Notes: a model not told the origin generated them from the sequence alone. DNA of 64,000 nucleotides from Adiantum capillus-veneris (GCA_014529385.2 CM043944.1:90377384-90441383), one strand, 5' to 3'. Counted from the stretch's first letter, positions 1 to 12,777 are shown. Program-made: numbers and translations.

Positions 1-280
1 GATATTGCTAGTCAACAGAGTGATAAAAGAGTTGGACAAGTCTCTAAAACCAATCTGTGAATCTGGGTTTGAGTGGAACACCTAGAGATGGCCCAAAAGT
101 AGTCTTTTCTGGAAACCCCATTCTAAAGGCATCTATTAGGTATTAATGCATGAGAATAAGTGGTCTAAAGTCCTAAACAAAATATGGAAGAGACAATGGC
201 CAGGCGAACGGTGGGGGGAAGTCATGGAGAACATCTGGAAGCCAAAGTGGCCACAATTTATGAAGATATTTTTGTAGAAG

Positions 281-744
281 GTGATGTGGGGTGCTCTACT
301 GACGGGCGTAAAGATCCAAGAAAGAGGGTCCGATCGTTGCCTCGGGTGTAGGATAGCTAGTGAAGATTTGGCCCACCTCTTAATGGAATGCCAGATGATC
401 AAAGACCTGGCATGGAAAATATGCAAGTGGATTCAAAGGACATCTAGTATATCAAGCTCTTTAAGACTGATCTATTCCTTGGTTGCAAGAAGATGGAAAG
501 CCTTGCCTTGCTTATCTGCACTCAAACTGTTGGGTAATTCTTCTTCCACCATATATGGTAGGTGAGGAACCACAGTGTATTTGAGAGAGACCTTCAAGCA
601 AGGAGATTCTCAGAGATTATAAATAAAAGCAGAGTGGTGATAGATACGCTCGGAAGCAAGCAAGATTCGGGAGACTGGTTTAGGGCTACGTCCCATGCCA
701 TGTTGTCAACCTGCAAGAGTAATTGCCTAGGTGAGTGGCGATAG
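281..744 (+). pseudogene. LINE ORF2 C-terminus (zf-RVT and tail), broken
   Basis: Two short reading frames (281-565 and 562-744) encode the zinc-binding end of a LINE reverse transcriptase and its C-terminal tail. The visible signs are Cys-x2-Cys followed by His-x4-Cys (CLGC ... HLLMEC), then a Lys/Trp-rich helix. The frame changes near 560, and no RT catalytic motif lies in the visible part. The final tail (RDLQARRFSEII...) is the same module seen in the other LINE tails of this window, which supports the family assignment. Confidence 0.65.
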
Positions 745-937
745 ACATCTAGTTTGTAATATCTAGTATCTCAAGGCTCAAAAAGCAGAGTGGTGATAGA
801 TACGCTCGGAAGCAAGCAAGATTCGGGAGACTGGTTTAGGGCTACGTCCCATGCCATGTTGTCAACTTGCAAGAAGTAATTGCCTAGGTGAGTGGCGATA
901 GACATCTAGTTTGTAATATCTAGTATCTCAAGGCTCA
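625..937 (+). repeat. 156-bp tandem duplication inside the LINE tail
   Basis: Positions 625-780 and 781-937 are two head-to-tail copies of one segment covering the LINE stop codon and the start of its 3' UTR. They differ by one inserted A (in the GCAAGAGTAA region) and one C/T change, so the duplication is recent compared with the element's overall decay. Confidence 0.9.
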
Positions 938-988
938 GCCTGAGCTTGAGGCTGTTTTGTAAATTCTATGTTGTGCTTAATACAATCC

Positions 989-1022
989 ACTCACAAATTA
1001 TGAGCTTTCTATTAAAAAAAAA
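989..1022 (+). other. LINE 3'-terminal hairpin plus poly-A
   Basis: The sequence ACTCACAAATTATGAGCT can fold into a small stem (CTCA/TGAG) just before the terminal A-run. The same ACTCA-loop-TGAGT design precedes the A-run of three other LINE tails here (49994-50010, 50402-50418, 50995-51010). LINE reverse transcriptases often recognise a 3' stem-loop in their RNA; that this hairpin does so is inferred. Confidence 0.55.
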
Positions 1023-2760
1023 CCGACTCGATTGCTAAATTGAGTATGTCTCTCTGATTTTGTATTCATTAGTTTTGATGGGAATCTAAGTAGATCCCTT
1101 GGGGAAAATGAGAAAGCAAAAGGACATATTTGAGTTTGCATGCAATTTGCTTTAATGTGTTAATTTGAATAAGAGACAATATTTTGAACGCAAACAGGCT
1201 TTGGAGAAGGGAAATGCAAATGAGATTAATGTGGCATAGCTAGGAGCATGGGTGCCTGATGAGGTACGTAGGTGGCAGCAAATAGATATGATGACATGAC
1301 CAGGCTCCCATCTTGAGAATGCACACGTGTGATGGATTCCAACGGTAGCGGCAAGGGACGAAGGCGCGACTTGTTCCCATTTTGTCTAATTTTATTGAAG
1401 GGAGAAGGAGATAATTAGGGCGATGGGTTGCTCTCTCACAGGTAGAGGGAGGCCGAGGTGGGGTGTGTAGGTGAAAGCAATAGCTCTCCAGAGACGTCTC
1501 TCGCGCACACAAAGGCAGGGGTGTGGAGGGATATGCAGGTGAGGAGGGGGGGTGTGCGCACTATGTAGGTATGAGGTCGTTGGCCACAGTGCTATCGAGG
1601 AGGCTGATGAGTGTCCTTTCAAATATGGGGGTGCACTATGCAGGTGGAAGGGTTGTGTGTGGATAGCATCAATGATGCCATAGTCGGCAAGAAGGAACGA
1701 TGGGGAGCACAATCACAGGCCATGCATTGCTTTGGCATTGTGGGTATGAGGTGGTTGGCCATAGTGCTATGCAGGAGGTGGATGAGCATCAATGGCGGCT
1801 CTGAGTTCGGATAGGCGCGATGGCACAAAGGGGGAGCCCATGATGGCGACATGCCTAGCTCTTTCCTTCAAAATTTGCAGATTCCGTCAGAATCTTCGAG
1901 ATAAATTAATTTGTTTTTGCGAAGTTAGTAGACCCAATATAAATATAATGGCCCTAATTGAGTATGTCCCTACAATATTTTTTCCATTTTTTTTAAAGGA
2001 AATCAAAGGAGATACTCTTTGGGTTGAGATAAAAAAAGGTGAATACCTTTTACTTTTGCTTATCTCTTTAATTATCATTTTGTACTATCTTTTTTCCATT
2101 TGTTTTAAGGGGTATCTTTAGCCTTGGGGCCCTAAGGAGTGAAAAGTTCAAGGAATTGGGACACTGTGGGGTGTGATGCAGATACATGAAAAAGGATTGT
2201 TCAAGATTTTTTGATCTTAATTCTCTTTTGACAATTGAGATCCGTATTTGAGTGCTTGATTACCTCGCAAAAAATCCAATTATGTCTAGAATTAATGAGG
2301 CAATCCATCTCCAAATTCTAGTTTTATCATCTTGAATTGATAGACAACTACTCTTCTTCTACAGGTCTTCTTATGACAATGGACGCGGCAAAGACCTGTG
2401 TGTGTGTGTGTGTGTGTTTTGCGCATCTGGAGGCGACATTTCTCTCTGGATTTACCATGTTGCCCTGCGATCTGCACATCACTATTTTTGAAAGAGGTAA
2501 AGGAGGAGGTGTCGAAGGGTTGCAGGTGATGGTGATAACGTTGTAGGCGAGATAGGGCCACAACCATTGAGGGTGATGCAGACAAGCCGGAAGCCATGTG
2601 CAAGAGGCGCTTGTCAGTGTCCCCTCCCAATTCGTCTCTCCTTGCCTACTGTGTCTCGTGAGTGGGAATGCGGACGAGGAGGATGGCATGTAAATAGAAA
2701 GAAGCGAGTACCCCGACTACAACTAGAAGGCTAGTGTTAAGAGTTAAGATATTGCGGGAA
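1023..2760. other. Non-coding spacer, no gene recognised
   Basis: Reading frames here are short and carry no recognisable domain. Two diverged copies of a GGTATGAGGT-GTTGGCC-type segment lie near 1562-1612 and 1739-1792, so part of the stretch is an old local duplication. A (TG)11 microsatellite sits at 2396-2418. Confidence 0.6.
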
Positions 2761-2788
2761 TCTACGTAGAAAATTAATTATTGGGTGT

Positions 2789-2892
2789 ACAATAGACCCA
2801 GACCTAGCAGGTAGGTCATACATATTCCTGAGTAGCTCATAATTACCAAGATATATAATTGGAAACTAGTAGAGACATACTGGGTCTATTGT
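2789..2892. mobile_element. Small MITE-like inverted-repeat element
   Basis: ACAATAGACCCAG (2789-2801) is repeated as its exact inverse at 2880-2892. AT-rich flanks (ATTAATTA-type on both sides) extend the symmetry outwards to about 2772-2910. A short non-coding unit with terminal inverted repeats fits a MITE. No target duplication is resolved because the flanks are low-complexity TTAA repeats, so the superfamily is unassigned. Confidence 0.5.
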
Positions 2893-3282
2893 CAAATTAA
2901 TTAATTAATTATGCAGATTCGATACCTTTCGAATCTCTGAACTTGAAGCAAAAGGGGATGGAGATCGTTCCTGCATGCAAATTTGCCTCCAATTTTGCCT
3001 GCATCGTCGTTGTTCGCAATCGACTACGACAACGCTTCTGTTCTCTCTTCACTTGTTCCCACTATCTGTAGCGCCTACTGCTCTTTGATCACCATAATGG
3101 TTATTGGACCCTGGTTGTCTTTAATCATCCACAACATATGCACCAGCAACAGCAACAAGTTGGCACAACTCTACTCCCACACTCCTCAACACCCTCGCAC
3201 ACACGGCTCTTCCCGATTGCACCCCCTTTTCTTGTTTTGGTGCCACGCTATGCAAACAACCATTCAAGGGCACCCTTCACAT

Positions 3283-3389
<107 letters not shown>

Positions 3390-3818
3390 TTCGTGTTGTG
3401 GGTGGATCTGCCATCCCGCATTCATGGCCCCGCGTCTATGCCTATCTCTCGTCTCGAAGCTCCGATGCACCTGCCCCATTGCACCCTCTCTTCCAAACAT
3501 GACGTAACCCTTTCGCCTGCATGTTTCTACCATATGCCCAATCTTTTCAACACCATACTTTATCACTTTGTCCTCATCTACATCGATAGCACAAGCAAGA
3601 CCGAGCGAAATCCTTGACTTGGAACCTTCACGAAATCAAGCCAATCGAACATTTGATCATCCAGAACACGTAAGGTGCAGTCTCATAGCATGCAGAGAAA
3701 TGCCAATGAGGAGAAAACACACAGCCTGCACCTGACAAAAAAATCCAACCCCTCGTGACTCACGACATCGTAGTTTCTCTCTCTGCCTTGATGTTCCCAC
3801 ACGGGAAAACTCTCTCTG

Positions 3819-3820
<2 letters not shown>

Positions 3821-3872
<52 letters not shown>
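3821..3872. repeat. (TC)26 microsatellite
   Basis: A perfect TC run. Nothing coding is seen in 3388-3990 around it. Confidence 0.97.
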
Positions 3873-3874
<2 letters not shown>

Positions 3875-4190
3875 ACATGGCATCCCCCGTCCTTTTGTTA
3901 TTCAATCCCTTTTCCATTTCCCAATCCAAGCATCTTTCTAGATTTTATATAAAAGAAATGGAAGAAAGATTAGAGGCACATATTAAATCGTTGTCAACGA
4001 TTTTTATTTTTTTTGGTTTACCATAAGCGCGAGGAAATTAATTAGAAGAGCAGAAATAGTACATGAAGTTCATGATGTTCACAGAGCCATGCCTTGATAG
4101 CAAGCATTACCATATACATAGGCTTCCAGCCCGGTTCAAAATACTCATGGGACATAGACATAGTCTCCCAGCCCAAGACCATACAAAAAA

Positions 4191-7100
4191 CTAAAGGCCG
4201 GCACATTTGTCGATCTCTGCCTGGAGTCTCTCCAAGTAGCAGTAGTCCTCGTTAATCCGGTCTTTGAGTTGGGCGATCTCAATGTCGATTTCGTGTTCCC
4301 AATCATTCCGAGAAAGCATTTTGACTTCTAAATCACTGCCAGTCTCACCCCATGAACATACCCGATTATAGAAATACTTGGAGTCCTTGAGGATATCTTT
4401 CTTCGTCCTATACAAGGTGACCTGGTCTTTAGCAATCTGCACATCCTGCTCATTAAGAGAGGAGAACAGAGTATTCAAACATGGAGTCTGGTAAGCTACA
4501 TCAAACATTTTACAATTTCTTTGTTGCCACATCAACCATAAAAATTCAGCTCTTGTTTTGTTCCAGAAAACTATGAGAATTCCAGCATGGTCACCCAAAA
4601 GAAGTTGATGCCAAGAAGGGGAAAAGCCTAGCGTCTGAATCAGGGGTAACAGGAGCAGTTTATTGCCGGGACAAGAAAGGAACAGATAACAGGTATCCTC
4701 TATCCCTGAGCTACATCTACAGCAAATCCCATTGCTCATCTAGGCTTGAAGAGCCCTCTTGCCAGTCCACAAAGCTTTGTGAAAGATTAACCATAACAGG
4801 AACTGACTTCTTGGGTTCGATTGAAGGGGACCATATGTTCCGGAACTTGAATTCCCATTGTTTCTTGGAATAGTTGACCTGCCATCTCTTGTTCAGAGTG
4901 ACATGAAGGGAAGAGGCCAAGGTGTTGATTTTCAAAGTAGGGTTGGAGAGCTTCAGTCTACCTCGCCATGTGAAGGCTCTGAAGTTCAATGAGAGCGGGT
5001 TGTGGAGAGTCCATCTGAGGTCTTGAGGGAAAGCCCTAATCTTGCTCCTGATAAGTTGTATGTCCCAAGGCTGGGTCCGAAATCTTAGAGAGATGTCAAT
5101 GTCAGACAACCAGTCCATAGTCACCGGGTCCCAAAGATTCTTCCAACACTTAAGTCCCTTCTTGTGGAGGGTAAGAGCTTTCCTCTGGAGAGAGTCAGGA
5201 ATCTGGGGAATTCCTATAGTAGGCCACCAGATGGAGTCATTGGGGGGGACTGAGTACTTGAACTTGGAAAGACTATTCAACTGGATATTCTCTCTATGCC
5301 TGTTCCATGCACTGAAAATTGACCTTAGCAGGTCTGAAACCAACTGCCGAAATGGTAATCTTCCCGAAGAAGATTGAGGTTGTTGTGAGGTGAGTCCAGG
5401 CTGGGCGGTCTGTGATGAAAAACCTGTGAACCTTTCTAAAGAGGAGTCTAGCCCATTCCTCCTCAGGTTGGGATAGGGCGGTAACCACCAATTTGATAGC
5501 CATCTTGTCTGCTATATGGTTTAAATTTTGGATTCCCAGTCCTCCTGAACCTTTAGGTAGGGTGCAGATATCCCATGCGACCTTGGCTGCCTTCTTAATG
5601 AGAACGGGTCTCCGGCCCACAAGAAATTCCTACATATCTTCGAAATTCTGAGCAGATGGCAGTTGGGAGGTCTCCAACACCCAAAACAATACATAAGTGT
5701 TGAGGAAGTGGTTGATGGCCACTACCCGGCCAACCAGAGAGTGTTGGAAACCAATCCACCTGTTGAGCTTAGATTGGAATTTGTTGCACACCCAATCCCA
5801 CCTAGCCTTAAGAGAGACACCGAACCCCATAGGGATCCCAAGAAGACGAAATATTTCTCCTTCCTTGATAACCTTACAGCCAGCTTGAGTGATCCAGTCA
5901 GGAATGGTTGTCTAGGAAAAGATCCCTGTTTTGCTATGATTAATCCGAGATCCAGAGGCCAGACGAAAAATTTGTAGCACTGCCCAAAACTTTGCTAAAG
6001 TAGCTTCCTCATTTGCTAGAAGTCCATTAGTGTCATCAACAAACTGGGAGAGACACTGGTGAACTTCAGACCCTGGAATGGAAATACCCTTGATGAGGCC
6101 TTTAGTCATTTTATCCTTAACCAGGAAATTTAAGGAGTCAGCAGCTATGGCAAATAAAAGCGGGGCCAAAGGACAACCTTGCCTAACAGACCTTGCCAGA
6201 GTTGAACACCTCAGACAAGCTTCCATTCAGAGATACCCTTGCTCTTGCATTACCCATAAGAGTTTGAACAAAAAGAACCATCCTATTACCAAAGCCCATG
6301 GCTTCCAGACACCTGAGAATAAATGACCATTCCAACCAATCATAAGCTTTGTCAAAGTCTATCTTGACAAACAAAGTCTTGTCTAGATTCTGAAGCGTGT
6401 TCAAAACCTTCCCACATAGAGATCACTGCCTCCACAATTTTCCTCCCTTTAATGAATCCCTTTTGTTCCTTAGAAATACAGTGCATGAGCAAGATGGTAA
6501 TCCGATTGGCCACAGCCTTAGCAAGAATCTTGTAAGCTGTGTTCAACATGGTCAAAGGGTGCCAATTGGAGAGGTAATCTTTGACACCTCTTTTATGAAG
6601 AAGCTTGATGACTCCGATGTTGATAGCACACGGGATAGCTTTATGGACCAGAGATCTTCCTAGACTGCAAGCAGAAAGGGAGAAGTTAGCTCTTTAAATT
6701 GTTGGAAAAATTCCGAAGGAAGACCATCCAACCCGGGAGTTTTATTGGGCTTGAGATTTTCTATAGCCTGGTAGATGTCTGAGATAGACAGGGGAGATTC
6801 AACCCTCACTGCTTCATTTGGAGGAATGACTTTAGGCCTGCAGGAGAGGGTTTCAATTCGAGCCTCTACTGCTTCTCCAGTAAACAATTCAACAGGGCTA
6901 AAAAGAGACTCGAAATGGGCCCAGATAAATTCCAGATTCCGCTCATCCGACTCAATGGGCTGGGCAGCTTTGAAGTGAGGGACACGTTCTCTGACGTTTT
7001 TCTTTCTAATGGATACGAACATCTCTTTTGTAGGTCTATCGACCTTTTTGGCCCACCATGGCTTAAAGAAGACTGAAGAGTGGGCCATAAGAACCTCCTC

Positions 7101-8105
7101 TTGAATTCTGAGCTGGCTTCGAAGTGAAGAAATGACCATTTGGGTAGCCACTGAAGGAGGGGAAGCTTCTAGCTCGGCTAATTCGTCATACATCCTGTCT
7201 CTTTTCTTTTTCCTGATCAGGGAAACCTCTTTTTTGAAGAGGATAAGTTTTTGTTGGGTATCATTAACAACATTACTCCAAGCACAGGCTGGGGAGCGAT
7301 GCACAGAAAATGCATGACCCCAGATGTGGGAAATAGCCTCCTGAACAATAGGAAGTTTGAACAGGGAAGGATCAGTATGGAACCAACTGTTCCTTACTTT
7401 GGAATCCATGTCATCTAGAGTAAAGACTAATGGATAATGGTCCAAGATGCAAGTGTTATACTTAGGTTTAGCCTTGACCCTGGAGAAGGAATTAGCAATA
7501 GACAATTCAATGTAGCACCTGTCCAGCCGAGCCTTCGTAGCCAGTTCCCCCTTTCCATAATTTTGCCAGGTGAACTCCCATGTGGTTCCAGCATCCCATA
7601 AGTGATGATCAGACTTGAGAGAGTCCCATGCTTGAGCTTCGACCCCTCGAATGGTGATGCCTTTATGAAGGAAACGGTCCTCCAGAGCTTCGACCATATT
7701 GAAGTCGCCCACAAGGATAATCGGTTCGTTAAGGTCTGCAAGAGTGTTCCACATCTTGGTGCGTTCTGAAGTAGATCCCCCAGCATAGACACCTACAAGT
7801 CTAGCATTATAGGGATGAGGGAGGACAACCGAGCACAAATTGTGCCCGCTTGCAGTAGACAATTGAGTGGACTTGAATTATTCAGGAACGCCAATGATGC
7901 ATCCTCCCAACCCGTGGGGGTGAGAGTCCACCAGCCAGAAGTGCTTCTTAGAGACATTTGCTAAGGCTCGTTCAAGCTCGGGGCCAGAGGTCTTAACCTC
8001 TTGGAGCACAATACAATCCTCCGGGTTGTTCCTGAGCCATGAAGCTATGCGTTTGACTTTGAGGGGGTCAGTCAAACCCTTTACATTCCAAGAAAGCACT
8101 TTCAT
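4191..8105 (-). pseudogene. LINE ORF2 (endonuclease / reverse transcriptase), broken
   Basis: ORF2 would make the endonuclease and reverse transcriptase for target-primed retrotransposition. It starts at 8105 with the apurinic-endonuclease-like N-terminus (MKVLSWNVKGL). After one in-frame TAA at 7878-7880 the endonuclease continues with VGDFN, LDRCY and LDHYPL, which match the catalytic Asp/Asn and terminal Asp-His positions. RT motifs then follow in shifting frames: PGLDGLPSEFF (about 6730), YKILAKAVANR (about 6520), KIDFDKAYDWLEW (about 6350), RQGCPLAPLLF (about 6180) and FVDDT (about 6030; the usual form is FADD). A zinc-knuckle tail and a coiled C-terminus end at 4191. A frameshift near 6665 and several between 6400 and 4700 rule out a functional protein. 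Confidence 0.85.
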
Positions 8106-9492
8106 TTGGAGGCTCGCTTGTTCTTACCGCTGCCTGATTGGCGTGGCGGAGTCTGAGCCACATTGGCATGATTTCTTTTGTTGTCTTTCAGCACTTCCAT
8201 AGGGGTTGGACCCAAGGCGAGGGAAATCAAAGCAGACTCGACCACCGGTCTGTTTTCTTTGTTGAGGTCTGGGAGCGGTTGGCTGTCCATGTTGTTAACC
8301 TCTTCTTCTAACCGAGCATCTACTATTGGCCCCTGAGGCTGAGTGGGAGGGATGAAATCTCCAGAGTCTTCTGAATCAGAGTCCATAAATTCATGGAGCC
8401 TTGTCAGGACCGCGAACCTATTAGAAGATTTTCCTTTGCATTCTTGTCTCCTAGCCGTGCTGGCTTTGTTACCAGACTGGTTAGCCCGAGGCTTGGGTTG
8501 ATGCTGACCATTGACTAGACGGGGTGGTTCAGCCTGGTTAGTTACTGGGTCTGAGGGAGCCTGGGTGTTAGTGGACGGGGCGGGGGGAGGGGCTTTGAGC
8601 GGGCAAGCCCTAACAAAGTGTCCTTGTTTACCACAAAGGAAACAAGTGTCGGGGAGGTATTTGTAATCGATAGGTTGGTCAAAAACCTCCCCATCATCAA
8701 TCTGGATCTCGATGAAAGGGGGAAGATTGGCTGGGCTAGAGATGTCCATCTCTACAAGCACCTGCAGGTGCCATGCAGGGTTGTACCAGTCTTGCCTTGG
8801 ACGACCACCTAACACTTTACCCAGTTGACCCGCAATGGGACCAAGGTGGCTATATAGGTGCAGAGGGAGATTAGGGAATTCAACCGGTAATTCCTTGATG
8901 CAGAGGTTTCGGGGTTAAATTCTTTGTTCCACCGAAATAGGCAAAGAGGAGAGTTGCGGATAACCCATTGCCCATAACTTAGAGCTTGAAACGCCATAGC
9001 CTGATCTCTGAAAACAAAAAGGAAGTGGTTCTTGGGAAGGCATTGAATGGAATCCACTTCAATGCCCCGCGCTGTCTACTGTTGCTTTATCCATGCTTTA
9101 AGCATATCCACTCGGGGTCGAGGACCCGCCAGCAGACCGACAAGGGCTTGACTTTCTAGGTCCTTTTCGACCTTCCTGACTTGAGAAGAAGGTAACATGA
9201 CTGATAGCTTACCTTGAGTAGCTTTTCCTTGGCCAGGGTGAGAATGTCCTTGGCAGTTTCCATGTTGAGGTTCCGAATGTAGGCTTCCTCCGGCAGCTGG
9301 TCCAACAGGCTTTTGATCTCCTCTTGGTGGGCCTTTGAGAGATTCGTCGCCATCAAAACGAGCTCTGTTTTGCAGGAGTTGGTGCCTGCCAGACAAGGCT
9401 TGCATGAGCTGATCAGCGAGGTCTCGGGGAAGGATCTTGGAAATAAGGGGGTCTGAGCTTGATAAGACTTGAGGGGGGGCTATTGGAGCCAA
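8102..9492 (-). pseudogene. LINE ORF1 (DUF4283-like, CCHC zinc knuckle), broken
   Basis: ORF1 is the RNA-binding, gag-like protein of plant LINEs. The part at 8809-9057 resembles the DUF4283 region (FVFRDQAMAFQAL ... LCLFRWNKEFNP). The part at 8102-8815 contains CFLCGKQGHFVRAC, a C-x2-C-x4-H-x4-C knuckle, then a Pro/Ser/acidic tail ending in a basic KNKRASK. The N-terminal segment (9076-9492) changes frame at least twice, with the helical frame at 9156-9356 looking authentic. The stop codon overlaps the ORF2 start as ATGA at 8102-8105. Confidence 0.8.
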
Positions 9493-10034
9493 CTGTCCAA
9501 AAGGGGCGTTGGGGAGAAGGAGGGATGTCCTGTGAGCGAAAGGATTGACATCATCTCACGCGTTGGCAGAGGTTGCTTGAAGTTGCATGAGGGGACGTTG
9601 GGATAGTGATGGCGCGGACATCCTGCCCTGTGGTGGCAGGGCAAGCACGAGAGGGTTTAGAGCACTACGCCATCGCCAAAACAATAGTGATCTGTTTTGC
9701 AACAGTAAAAGAAACCTTTCGCTCACCGCTCTTACCCGAGGGCGGCTTCTTGCATTGAAACTTTAAGGACAAAGAAAGGCTAGATAGTAGAGACTAGTAT
9801 GTGACCCACGCGTTGCTGCGGTAAAAATGAACATGGCTTTTAGTATTATGAGACAAACTTATGCTTCAATAATGGATGTTACATTAATGTGTATTAAGTT
9901 GTTTTAAACATTCAACACTTTTTTAATTTATTCGATCATATTAACACAACAGAATAAAGAAATTAAGGTGGACCTACAAACCATTGCATAAACTCATGTA
10001 CACCAAAGGGTCACCAATGGTTAAGATTGTATAA

Positions 10035-10038
10035 TCTC

Positions 10039-10088
<50 letters not shown>
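10035..10088. repeat. Compound (TC)n(AT)n microsatellite
   Basis: A TC run to about 10060 is followed directly by 14 AT units. Confidence 0.95.
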
Positions 10089-10090
<2 letters not shown>

Positions 10091-10186
10091 TGAGTTCAGA
10101 ACTTGTTGGTTAGATCTTCCAACTCTCTTGTAACATGTTTTAAGCGTAGCACTTGTTTCTACACATCTTCTCCAAAGGAGCTAGCT

Positions 10187-10236
10187 TGGCTGGTTGAGTA
10201 CTTGACCTCCGTGACCCGGGTCATGGGTTCAAGTGC
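10187..10236 (+). other. tRNA-like pol III promoter pair (SINE head)
   Basis: TTGGCTGGTTGAG (10187-10199) resembles the A box of a tRNA gene. GGTTCAAGTGC (10226-10236) resembles the B box, with a spacing typical of tRNA-derived SINEs. No complete tRNA cloverleaf was found. The 3' end and target duplication of the element were not resolved. Confidence 0.4.
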
Positions 10237-10481
10237 GACCAAGCGACCCTATGTACTCATAAGGATGCAATTTGTCATCTCGCACCATATGAGTGTGATT
10301 TGCTATCAAAAAGAAAGTTTAGTACTTGTCAGATAATATATATAAGGTCTCTTAGGATTGTTCCAATGTCACATGCCTCTCTCTACAACTTTTAAGTTCA
10401 AGATTTGTCGGATAGACCTTCAAAACATTTTAAGATGTTTCCTACAATGTTATAATATCTCTTCTTCTTCTTCTTTCCCAC

Positions 10482-10484
<3 letters not shown>

Positions 10485-10561
<77 letters not shown>
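10485..10561. repeat. (TG)16(CA)22 self-complementary microsatellite
   Basis: A TG run passes directly into a CA run at 10517, making one near-perfect palindrome able to fold into a hairpin of about 32 bp per arm. Both halves are also candidate Z-DNA tracts. Confidence 0.95.
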
Positions 10562-10564
<3 letters not shown>

Positions 10565-11897
10565 GCGTGCACACATGCACATGTGTTTGAGAAAAGTGTT
10601 TGAGCACTCATGTCATGACAAACTGGATCTGACATGAAAAATTGGATACTCAACTATTTGTATTCATACTATAAGTGACACTGATCACCATAAGGTAAAC
10701 TTTCAGCAAAATAGGCACAGCCATATGAAGTCATACCAAAGTTTGCGCTATCTTCGAGACACTCATTTAGAAGCCATATCCAAAGAAGAACTTACTTATC
10801 ATCATCATCATCTTATTATTGACAATTAATTTCTTCTTTGTTATATATGATGAGCTCTGGAGCATCAAGTATCTTGCATGCCTTGTGCGTGAGCACCCAC
10901 CTTTGATGCTAAAGTCATACCATCCACTCAGAACCACAAAAGCTGTCGAATCATATATATAATCCAAATCCATATATTCATATGATCCCTACACATCAAC
11001 CAAACCCATGACTGATTGAGAAGAGTGAATGCTACACATGTAGTAAAGTTTCCACCAAAAAATGTTACCGGGATATACGATCAATGTCATTATCATCATC
11101 AAAATCTAGCTCACTTGCATGCTTGATCCTTTTACCATCCTTGGATTGTGTCCACCTACGCTTTGCATATTAACTTGGTCCATGCCTTGTAGGCTAGTTA
11201 ACCTGCAGCTTGACCAATGCCATCCATTCTATCATCAGAATCACGACCAAATGTATGCTCCTCAACCACAGTTGACATGACTATTAATAAGGAAAACAAC
11301 ATATCCTCATATTGAAACATTTTTTATTGTTTCAAATTGCTTACACCTTAATTTTGATGAAAGGAAACATTCAAACCGTTTTTGAAACATTTGAAACTTT
11401 TTTGGTTGTTTCAAATTGCTTGTTGATTAAAGGAAACATTCAAATCCTTTTAGCACATTCCCAACTTGGCTAACGGTAGTTTCAAGGTCTCAAACCTATT
11501 TCTCAACCTAATGAAGCTCCTCTTATATCTTTTCTCTCTTGGCAAGAAGTGAGGCAAGAGTTGCCTGACGATTGGATGCATCCCAACTAAGACAGAGTCG
11601 ATAATGCGAATCACCAGATCCCGCACCACATACACCATTCTAACAACCAATATTAGAGCCATGGGTGACGTAGTTGATGAGTGAATCACCACTTATGGCT
11701 TCGTCGGCACCATATCCAAGGCTTTTGGCCCACCATTAGTGTCAAATTTTGTAGTGGCAACTCAATCGTCAGAGGCACACATGCCTTGTCAGAGAAAGTT
11801 GCAATAGTGGTACCCAAACCAAGAAAATGTCCACCCTTCACCATGGTGTCAGCCATTGCACTCACAGGTTGCAACAATTGCTAAGCACAAGCATAGC

Positions 11898-11943
11898 TAG
11901 CGTAGTTGGTAAGGAAAATTTACAAACAACGAGGTGTGAGACC

Positions 11944-11944
<1 letters not shown>
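11898..11944 (+). other. tRNA-like pol III promoter pair (SINE head)
   Basis: TAGCGTAGTTGG (11898-11909) matches the A-box consensus TRGCNNAGTNGG exactly. GGTGTGAGACCC (11933-11944) is a slightly degenerate B box at normal spacing. A CT microsatellite follows at once (11947-11986). It is best read as the head of a tRNA-derived SINE. No cloverleaf can be drawn, so it is not a tRNA gene. Confidence 0.5.
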
Positions 11945-11946
<2 letters not shown>

Positions 11947-11987
<41 letters not shown>

Positions 11988-12072
11988 CATCGAATAGATC
12001 TTTGAGATCTCAGTGGATGTTCCTACAATATTTCAAATTCTCCTTTTATCAAGACGTGTGTACGTGCGAGAG

Positions 12073-12153
<81 letters not shown>

Positions 12154-12240
12154 GAAACAAAAAGAACTTTATTCTCACCCATGTTGTGAGATATATCTTT
12201 TGGGATTGTTCCGACGGAATTAAAAATTTTCTTGTTCTTT

Positions 12241-12289
<49 letters not shown>

Positions 12290-12704
12290 CTCATCCTCCC
12301 CATAGATATTCACTTTTGTTGAAGACTTGTTTTGTAACTTTTAAAGTCACTTTAGATTGTTCCTACACGCGAACATCTTGTCTGTCTTTCTCTCTCCTCC
12401 TTCGTCATTTGTTGGACTTTGCATTTCAACACATTAAATACGGCACTAAAAAATTGTCCTCTGTGTGTGTGTGTGTGTTTCTGTTTGATTTTTTAATGGC
12501 ACCCGTGCGTGCCTACTAAACTTTAAGAAATTTATAGATTTTTAAGCATGGCCCACATGTTTTAGAAAATTTTGGAAATATGTATTTCTTTAAAGAGCTT
12601 GAGAAAAAAAAAAAGCTCGCCTAACGTCGACTTTGGGCTATCTTGCTTTAAGGACATGCATGACATGCAAATGCAGGGGTAGTTATCCACATTATTTACC
12701 ATAA

Positions 12705-12762
<58 letters not shown>

Positions 12763-12777
12763 CCGCTGCATTACTTA

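Larger units (their letters stand above)
1..1022 (+). mobile_element. 3' fragment of a LINE (non-LTR) retrotransposon
   Basis: This is the degenerate 3' end of a plant LINE. Around 281-450 the plus strand encodes a zinc-knuckle reverse-transcriptase tail: CLGC, then HLLMEC, then a Trp-rich stretch, the usual zf-RVT order. A C-terminal tail follows (562-744), and related tails occur at 38989-39204, 50064-50250 and, inverted, 47315-47590. The fragment ends in a short hairpin and an A-run at 1013-1022. The left end is cut by the window. Frameshifts separate the zf-RVT and tail pieces, so it is inactive. Confidence 0.75.
4000..9800 (-). mobile_element. Near full-length, inactivated plant LINE
   Basis: The minus strand carries the complete plant L1-type layout: ORF1 (DUF4283-like region and CCHC zinc knuckle, 8102-9492) and ORF2 (endonuclease, reverse transcriptase, zf-RVT, 4191-8105). 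A 3' UTR follows and ends at an A-rich tail read as T-runs at 4001-4014. The 5' limit is uncertain (about 9550-9800), and no target-site duplication was found by eye. Both ORFs contain frameshifts or stops. Sequence and family differ from the tails clustered at 47-51 kb. Confidence 0.85.

Noticed and set aside
1240-2121. Overlapping frames of 60-110 codons on both strands
   Set aside because: No domain, overlapping on opposite strands and spread over a diverged local duplication.
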